DNA from: Gnetum montanum
Taxonomy: Eukaryota; Streptophyta; Gnetopsida; Gnetales; Gnetaceae
Length of the DNA: 64,000 nucleotides
NCBI GenBank assembly: GCA_015680685.1
Contig: MNCI01001324.1
Span: 95,835-159,834 of the forward strand
Direction: 5' to 3'
This document shows, one piece after another, positions 58,119 to 64,000 of the stretch. How positions within the stretch are numbered: position 1 is the first letter of the stretch; each line of letters opens with the position of its first letter. Below the pieces are notes generated by a model. That model did no database searches and was not told the DNA's origin. It saw only the letters and a list, made by a program, of their open reading frames with translations. A program made the translations under genes and the position numbers.

Positions 58119-58580
58119 AGCCTCATGGTACTTCTCCTAATGTTGATCTCACTTGCATTGTGTTTCAATGGGATAGTACTCACGAGTGTCATAACCATTT
58201 ACAACATATTCCTCATGAAGATCTGAGATGCCCAAATTTTAAGGGCTTGAAATAGCATCCTAGGCATAGATTAATCAGGGGGCAAGATGATGTTGCCCTC
58301 CATATCACACCATCATAGTTGTTTATGCTGATGTAGGATGAAGGTGAAGTCCAATACATACTCATCTAGATGAGTATATGCCACTTTGCACTCCTATGGG
58401 ACCGATCGTTTGACATCTTCGCCCCAATGAAAAGAAGAAGACATTTTGTAATAAGAAATAAAATGTTAGTGTGCTTTTATAATTCTATGTATAGTGGAAA
58501 TGAAATTGACCTTGAGCATCGTACAACGATATTAGTGGTATTTACTAAACCTAAATAGCACATGTTTCAACAAAAAAAAA
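58119..58580 (-). other. B2 5' leader
   Basis: Noncoding, homologous to B1 17205-17660. Minus strand. Confidence 0.55.
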
Positions 58581-58601
58581 GGACCCTAGTAATAGCACCA
58601 A
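58581..58601 (-). promoter_or_regulatory. B2 primer binding site (tRNA-Asp type)
   Basis: The minus strand reads TTGGTGCTATTACTAGGGTC directly after the LTR end. Same site as in D and B1, with further decay. Confidence 0.65.
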
Positions 58602-59259
58602 TGATGAGCAGTGAGGTACCCCTATGTCCAACAATACGAATCATAGAGCGTTTACACATGATTCAATCAAATTCAATGGACTTATAGTTTCTAGTGCACT
58701 AGTCTTCTAGGCAGTGAACCTTGCCCTAAGGTCATTCATTGTCTTCCAAATTACACTTGTGAAGCACATGGCATGGTTAAGTGTAATTAGGGCATATAAT
58801 TTTTATAGTTTTATGTTTTATAGTCTTAGTGCTTGAATAGAAATAAAGACAAGGTAATTTAATGGCTAAGTCAATGTAACTAACCTACTAATCTCTAGCT
58901 CATGCTTACATAAGTACCTAGTCCCACTTTCCATATGCGTCTTAAACCCACATATCCATTGTTGGGTTACCAAGTGTTGCGCTACGCTACTAGGCATACC
59001 AAGCAATAATGCTACTGGGATTAGCAAGTGAATACATGTTATGCTTGAAGCAGTCATACTTATGTATTTAATCTATCTAGCTTATCTTGCTCAATTATCT
59101 TAATTATCTTAATTATTGGAAAACATTGAATAAGTAATAGAAAACATTAAATGCATAAATGAAATATTTAATCTCTCCATAATGTTGCAAGCTTTATCAA
59201 AAAGCTCATCTTTATTGTTGCACACACTATCATGCTCAAGTAAAACAATGCTTGAATAA
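58602..59259 (-). repeat. B2 5' LTR, broken off
   Basis: Starts TGATGAGCAGTGAGG and aligns with 20868-21823 up to GCTTGAATAAA at 59259. The remaining 300 bases, including TATA and the CATCGATGGGGCC array, are missing. It is cut by another insertion or by deletion. Confidence 0.8.
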
Positions 59260-60860
59260 AGTGGCATACAGTAGGAGTCTATATACTTGCAACACCAAGG
59301 CCCAGATACCTCCAAATAGACTCAGTAGTTAATGTGAGTATGTGTGTGTGTGCTGTTGCGGCATGCGGCTGTGAAAAATGAAATGATTGCGTTGTGTGTA
59401 AACTACAAATGACTTATCTTAAAGAGATTCAACCAACTTTGCCAAGTACCGTGAGTTGTTGAGAGTTCCTATTTTGTTTAATTGCCTAGTCTACGTGGTC
59501 CTTATAATACCTACTTGTAACAAATAAAATTTTGTAAAAACAGCATAACTCTACGAATCTACTTCTAATTTTCCCCAGAGAAAGAGATAGTTCCACAAGA
59601 AAACTACAAATAGAGCAAGATTCGATGAAAATAGACAAAAAAGAAAGCAGATTTGCGTGGACCTCAAATATTTAAACAAAGTAAAATGAAATGAATAAAC
59701 ACTTCACAATAAAGCTATTCCAAATTCAATATCTACAGATTGTTCAAACTTCCAAGGCTCAAATAAGCAATTTCTTCAAGACAATCCTACTATGCTACCA
59801 AAAAATTGCTGCGTAAACTACCACATACGAGACTCCATTTTGGCTAGATAATGGATGTCAACAATTGCATTCAACAGAACCTTCAAAAGACTTGACAATT
59901 TCTGATTGAAATACCACAAAGATTCACTTTAAAAATAAAAAGAAGCTATTCTGGTCCCATCAAAATACCAAAGATTTTCTGAACCCTCTTGACTATTGAA
60001 TCGTTCAACGACATGACTACAAGCAAAGGCTCTCTTACAACAATCTCAATAGCAATTCTTATACGTTGCACAATAATAAAAATTACTACTAAAATGCTCT
60101 TGAGGCTTTTAAACACAAGCGCTTCTATGGAAAAATTTTAATAGAAATTTTCTATTGAGCAACAAGAACAATAAGAGCAATCTAAAAATCCAAAAATTAC
60201 TCGCCAAGGATGATACTGTCTAAACCACTAGCTAGACAATTTAAACAAAATAAAAATAAAACATAACTCACAGGACTATGAAAAAGAGGCTGAAAGTTTT
60301 TCTTTAGCAAGCCATCTTACAAGCAATCGATCACAATTTCTTCTTTACAATGCTCTTCTCCCAAGACTCAAAGTGTGTCTCCAAGTGAGAGCCCAAGTGT
60401 GTGATCCCAAGTCTTCCAAAGTGTGTTGTATTGTTCCCTCCTTGTGATGATGATATTCTTACCCCTAAAGCCTTTTTATAGGGTTCATAAGGTAGTTACA
60501 TTCCAAAATATCTTAGCTAACTTTTCTCCCAAGTAAGGAGGTTACAACTTACCCAATTAGTTAGGAGATATTTCTCACCAATTCAATTTAGTTGGGAAGT
60601 TATGTAGTTAGGAAGTTATACACAAAGTTAGGAGGAATTTATGCTAACATTAATATTTGTAAATATTACAAATATTTAATATAATATTACAAATATTTTA
60701 ACATTAATATTACAAATATTTTATGGGTAGTAACTTATATAATAATGTTTGAAAAATAATGTTTTAAGACTTGGAATAATTAAATTAATTACATTAAAGG
60801 TAAGTCTTTAGCGATAGATAAAACTATAACTCCAGCATCAATTAACATGTCTCCTGCTCT
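59260..60860 (-). other. Probable LTR or 3' flank of element E
   Basis: 1.6 kb of new sequence after the B2 break. It holds a (GT)n run at 59341-59351 and, on the minus strand, a clear TATA box (CCTATAAAAAGGC, 60482-60470) followed by leader-like sequence. No coding signal. AT-rich repeats of AATATTACAAATATTT occur at 60650-60725. It fits an LTR of the minus-strand element E, but no second copy is in the window. Confidence 0.45.
60470..60482 (-). promoter_or_regulatory. TATA box in the presumed E LTR
   Basis: CCTATAAAAAGGC on the minus strand, with GC-flanked context typical of plant LTR promoters. Confidence 0.5.
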
Positions 60861-61104
60861 GCAGATTCGGTTATACACCTGTCTTAGTGTGCCTTCGTGT
60901 CTCTGTTGCTGCGTCTAGTGGGTTGGTATGGCGATAACGAATGCGTCGACGTTAGACACTGCTGCTGTTTTGGAAAATTTTGGATTGCAGGTTCCAGGAA
61001 CAAACGACATTTATAATTACTGCCTGAAAATTTTTTTGAAATGAGTTCCTGAGGCCACAACCGAAGAATCCTTGCAACAGAGTATTGTAAGTCACGGCAA
61101 TGGG

Positions 61105-61309
61105 CTAGAAACGCAGATCTATCTTAAAACCCTGCATGATTTCATGCACTACGAATCTCACATAATGCAACAGTTCCAGGCCTGAAATGATGCAGTTTCT
61201 TCACTCCTCCCGTCACTGGTGTTGATTTCCCTACAGCCCTTGTTGCTAGATACTTTCTTGAAGCCTTCCTTCCCATGGATTTTCTTACTATCTGCGTCAC
61301 GCGAGCCAT
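61105..61309 (-). pseudogene. Histone H3 pseudogene (H3.1-like), 5' part
   Basis: From ATG at 61309 the minus strand reads 55 codons clearly colinear with histone H3: start [20 protein letters not shown] against [20 protein letters not shown], then [20 protein letters not shown]. Nearly all differences are explained by C-to-T or G-to-A (T11M, P16S, A7V, P38L, R40H, R49C). After EIR (residue 52) about 20 residues are deleted and the match resumes in another frame with EIMQGFKIDLRF (residues 73-84), then TAG for Gln85. Phe at position 41 is the plant H3.1 state. Worn remnants may go on to about 61040. Plus-strand open codons here are its shadow. Confidence 0.85.
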
Positions 61310-61671
61310 TGCAAAAACCCTAAGGGCGAGTTCATACTTTTCTTAGGTCCTCCATTTTCTCCATTAAGTCCTTCATTTTTCTCTCGGGAGACAAAAGCTT
61401 CTCCCCATCCCCATGATGATTCTTCATTGGTTGGTTTCTCTTCTCCTTTTTCTTCTTCTTTGGAGCAATCTTGATATCGCCCCCAAACATTGGACTCTAT
61501 CTCCAAACCTCTAGTGAGAAAAGAAAATTCATCAGACAACCAAGCCATAAAAGGACACTCTTTTGGAGCTCCACAAGATCTAGCTTTTAGGTAGGCCTTC
61601 AACACATGCTCAGGGCAACATCCCATCACATAGGGAATAAAAGACTTTCTCATTGCTCTCCCAAACTCCAT
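61297..61671 (-). CDS. Open frame upstream of H3 pseudogene, unknown product
   Basis: 124 codons, ATG at 61671, about 70 bases after a TATA box (61749-61740). It starts [20 protein letters not shown], then Cys-containing [20 protein letters not shown] and a charged Glu/Lys-rich half. It ends by overlapping the first codons of the H3 pseudogene in another frame. I recognise no family. It may be a fragment of a captured gene or chance within an LTR. Confidence 0.35.
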   Translation of the reverse strand: MEFGRAMRKSFIPYVMGCCPEHVLKAYLKARSCGAPKECPFMAWLSDEFSFLTRGLEIESNVWGRYQDCSKEEEKGEEKPTNEESSWGWGEAFVSREKNEGLNGENGGPKKSMNSPLGFLQWLA

Positions 61672-61739
61672 TAGCTCTTTCTAACTTTCACTACTCAACT
61701 TGAATTGAAAGATGAAGAAATCCTAAGCAACTTATCCTT

Positions 61740-61749
61740 CTTTTTATAG
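61740..61749 (-). promoter_or_regulatory. TATA box upstream of the 61671 ORF
   Basis: The minus strand reads CACCTATAAAAAGAAGG. Upstream, at 61860-61925, are several copies of ACAAGTG / CAAGTGGA, a possible enhancer-like repeat. Confidence 0.5.
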
Positions 61750-62287
61750 GTGCTAAAATTTTGAAATTCCCCCCAAGAGTCTTCAACCAAGCTTCCTTCT
61801 TTTTAGGCATTCTAACCATTTATCGCAATCCTCACTAAGTGGTGGATGAGTCACCTTCTCCACTTGTCACACTTGTAGAATTCCACTTGTTTCACTTGTA
61901 GGCTTCCACTTGCCTCACTTGAAGGAAAATTATTTTCTAATTTAAATAAAGCATAATTAAACATATTAATTGATACTATATTCCTAGTNTCCCCATCTTT
62001 CGGTTTATTCAAAGCTTTCCTATCAAACCATCTTTTAACTTGAGAGGTATTCTATAACAAATTATCCCTTGCTTTATCTACTTCAGCTTCTCTTTTAATA
62101 AGCAAAGTCATGAAACTTCTATCTTTATCAGTCTTTTCACTATATCTTTGTAAAATTCAAAAGCTAAGCTTATAATCTTGTTTGTAATTCTTTCTAGTAA
62201 ACCATAAACTAAATTATATGGTGATGTCCCAATAGCTTTCTTGAATCTAATTCGATTTGACCATAATGCGGATTGTAGATAATTGAT

Positions 62288-62644
62288 CTAATTTCCTAAA
62301 TTTCCATCCATCGATTTCTTGATATAAGCGATAAGCTTTTTATTGGTGGATTCTGCTAGGCCATTTCCTTGAGGATAATAATTTGATGAGGAAAATATGA
62401 AAATAGATTTTTCAGATGCCCATCTGATAAACTCTTCGGATTTGAAAGTGGGACCATTGTCTGACACTAACACTTCGAGTAGACCAAATCTACTTAGAAT
62501 ATGGTCTTCTAGAAACTTAATCACATCTGATGCTGAACTTCCTCTTAGAGCCTTTGCTTCAAACCATTTAGTGAAATAATCAGTAGCTGTGAGAACAAAC
62601 TTGTGTCCAGCTCTTGAAGGAGTAATTGTACTAATAAAATCCAA
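62288..62644 (-). pseudogene. Element E integrase core
   Basis: Open frame MDFISTITPSRAGHKFVLTA, then TDYFTKWFEAKALRG (first catalytic Asp), LVSDNGPTFKSEEF (second Asp), YYPQGNGLAESTNKKLIAYI (catalytic Glu). So the D-D-E triad is intact. The C-terminal region continues to about 62150 with stops (RIELDSRKLLGHHH-like). Inserts cDNA into chromatin. Confidence 0.85.
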
Positions 62645-63396
62645 ACCCCATTGTTGAAATGGTCTATCTGCGACTACTGGCTTTAAATGGGCCTTAGCCT
62701 TTTTAATTTTGGGCCCATGAATTTGACATTTATAGCATTTTTGAATTTTGAACTAATGTCTTGATACATGGAAGCCAGTAATATCCATATCGAAGTATAT
62801 GTTGCATAGTTGACTTAGGGGATTCATAAAATAAATTCAAATGATCATGAAATTGTTTCAAAATGAAACTAATTTGATCATTATGAACACATTCCAATAA
62901 AACTCCCTAAAAATCCTTTCTGTATAATATACCATCTTTAACAACGAATCTTCGTGCCCTTTTGAAGAAAGCTCTCTTTTGACTTGCAATTAAATTATTT
63001 GGAATTTTCCTTATATTAAGAAATTTGAAAATTTTGTCATACCAATTCTCTTCATGGGTGTCAAGTGTACACACTTCACTTTCTCTAGTCATTAACTTAG
63101 TTAATCTCATTCCCTTAATTGTTTTGCATATTTCTAATGGAAATATGAAACTTTGCAACTTTATAAGCCATTTTCCTCTTTTCAATCCAATCTCATTTTG
63201 GGATAGGAATCGCTTGACTGCAGGTTCAATTAGCATAATGTGGACTAATGAACTTTCCAAATAATATTTAAAATGCTGAAGTGCTTTGATGACTGCAAAA
63301 GCTTATTTCTCTAAATATGAATAATTTAATTCTAAACTTTTTAACTGATATCCAAAAAATCCAATTAGTTCATCTTGACCTTCATTATCCTTTTGT
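62645..63396 (-). pseudogene. Element E RNase H end and integrase zinc domain
   Basis: Open frame 63260-62907 with KRGKWLIKLQSFIFPLEICK (end of RNase H), the connection, then NLIASQKRAFFKRARRFVVK and DGILYRKDF, the lead-in to the HHCC zinc domain. Further down (62900-62650) come HILRYGYYWLP-type residues with stops. Together they degrade the RNA template and help assemble integrase. Confidence 0.75.
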
Positions 63397-63397
63397 G

Positions 63398-63949
63398 TTA
63401 GAACGACAGCGATAGAATCATTTGAGGCAAAAGAATATAACCAAACATCTTCTTTAAGNTCTGGAGATGATCAATATGATCTTCTTTTTTCTTTGAGAAT
63501 ATTGTAATATCATCCAAATAAACCACCATGAATTTTCCTAATAAGTCCTTAAATGCTAAATCCATTGCTCTTTGGAAAGTATCTCCAGCATTTGACAATC
63601 CAAATGGCATTCTTTGATAAGTGAATGTTCCCCATTTGGTGATAAATGATGTTTTGTATCTATCATTCTTATCTACCATGATTTGATTATAACTTGAGAA
63701 ACCATCTAAGAAAGAATACACTTGACAACCTGAGACTTTAATCAGCATCTCATCAATTCTTGGAAGTGGATACTTATCCTTCTTTGAGGCATCATTGAGA
63801 TTTCTAAAGTCTACACAAAGTCTTATATCACCATTTTTCTTTCTTACTGGGACAAGGTTAGCAAGCCATGTTGAATATCGTACTGGATATATATTTGTTC
63901 TTGCAACAACTTTTTGATTAAATGATGGATTAAATTTCTTTTGTTCCAT
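63398..63949 (-). pseudogene. Element E reverse transcriptase
   Basis: Open frame with STWLANLVPVRKKNGDIRLC and VDFRNLNDASKKDKYPLPRI, then SFLDGFSSYNQIMVDKND, TKWGTFTYQRMPFGLSNAGD, and MVVYLDDITIFSKKKEDHID with an intact YLDD catalytic box. An N at 63459 and a likely frame slip follow it. The N-terminus continues past 63949. It copies element RNA into cDNA. Best-preserved RT in the window. Confidence 0.88.
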
Positions 63950-64000
63950 AGCTGGTTCAAATGATGGATTAAATTTCTTTTGTTTTTGCTTAACTATTTT

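Larger units (their letters stand above)
20868..59259 (-). mobile_element. Ty3/gypsy retrotransposon B2, split by C and D
   Basis: Minus-strand sister of B1 inserted into copia A. Own sequence: 20868-27363, 45590-50224 and 57324-59259. Its LTRs are 20868-21823 (3') and 58602-59259 (5', broken off). Read on minus: primer site, gag (58118-57324 continuing 50219-49000), protease (about 48900-48550), RT (48133-47290), RNase H, integrase (46156-45590 continuing 27363), spacer, accessory ORF (about 24890-22080), LTR. It is the most complete family member here. Element C (TSD AGGGC) and element D (TSD ATGTG) are inserted in it; removing each restores its sequence, checked against B1 and against D's own gag. 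Confidence 0.85.
61930..64000 (-). mobile_element. Ty3/gypsy element E (pol part)
   Basis: Minus-strand gypsy pol running off the right edge: RT, RNase H end with zinc-binding domain, integrase. It is less decayed than the other elements; long open frames remain. It is distinct from B, C and D in sequence. Gag and protease would be beyond 64000. It lies next to the broken B2 LTR and may have inserted there. Confidence 0.8.

Noticed and set aside
60928-61320. Plus-strand reading MAITNASTLDTAAVLENFGL and following codons, which looked like a host exon
   Set aside because: It is the antisense shadow of the histone H3 pseudogene region on the minus strand, which explains the sequence far better.
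1-64000. tRNA, rRNA, microRNA or other host RNA genes
   Set aside because: Apart from primer sites complementary to tRNAs I saw no tRNA-like A/B box pair or rRNA sequence on reading; a tRNA-gene scan would be decisive.

Overview
The window is plant nuclear DNA made almost entirely of decayed, nested retrotransposons. Evidence for this is low-GC sequence, plant LINE, Ty1/copia and Ty3/gypsy domains, degraded tRNA-Asp-type primer sites, LTR TATA boxes and pervasive C-to-T / G-to-A decay. No intact host gene is visible. Very old elements stacked inside each other suggest a large, slowly purged genome, perhaps a gymnosperm; the species is inference only.

Layout. 1-331: minus-strand Ty1/copia gag remnant. 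1559-6890: plant L1-type LINE, flanked by a perfect 13-bp target-site duplication (TSD), with ORF1, endonuclease, RT and a zinc-finger tail. 8973-20867: plus-strand Ty1/copia element A, host to two members of one gypsy family (B). B1 (10352-18581, minus, TSD GTGAT) lies in A's protease region. B2 (starts 20868, minus) lies in A's RT region. B2 is split by element C (27364-45584, plus, TSD AGGGC) and element D (50225-57318, plus, TSD ATGTG). B2's right LTR runs 58602-59259 and then breaks off. From there to 64000 is a minus-strand gypsy element E (integrase, RNase H, RT), with a decayed histone H3 gene in its 3' flank.

How the parts relate. Conceptual removal of B1, C or D restores the interrupted host element (A protease, B2 integrase end, B2 gag), so the order A, then B, then C and D is supported directly. 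C is an unusually long (18.2 kb) Tat/Ogre-like element with gag, protease, RT, two RNase H domains and integrase. Between protease and RT, on the opposite strand, it carries what looks like a complete multi-exon gene: TATA box, ATG, about eight exons with phase-matched splice sites, stop and AATAAA. This is the strongest candidate for an undescribed system here. Its noncoding parts share a TAGCGTAGC motif with C's LTRs. D belongs to the B family but keeps only gag and protease, as in a non-autonomous derivative. Family B carries an extra sense ORF after integrase, with a long coiled coil. All pol genes seen in full are broken; several catalytic residues are changed.
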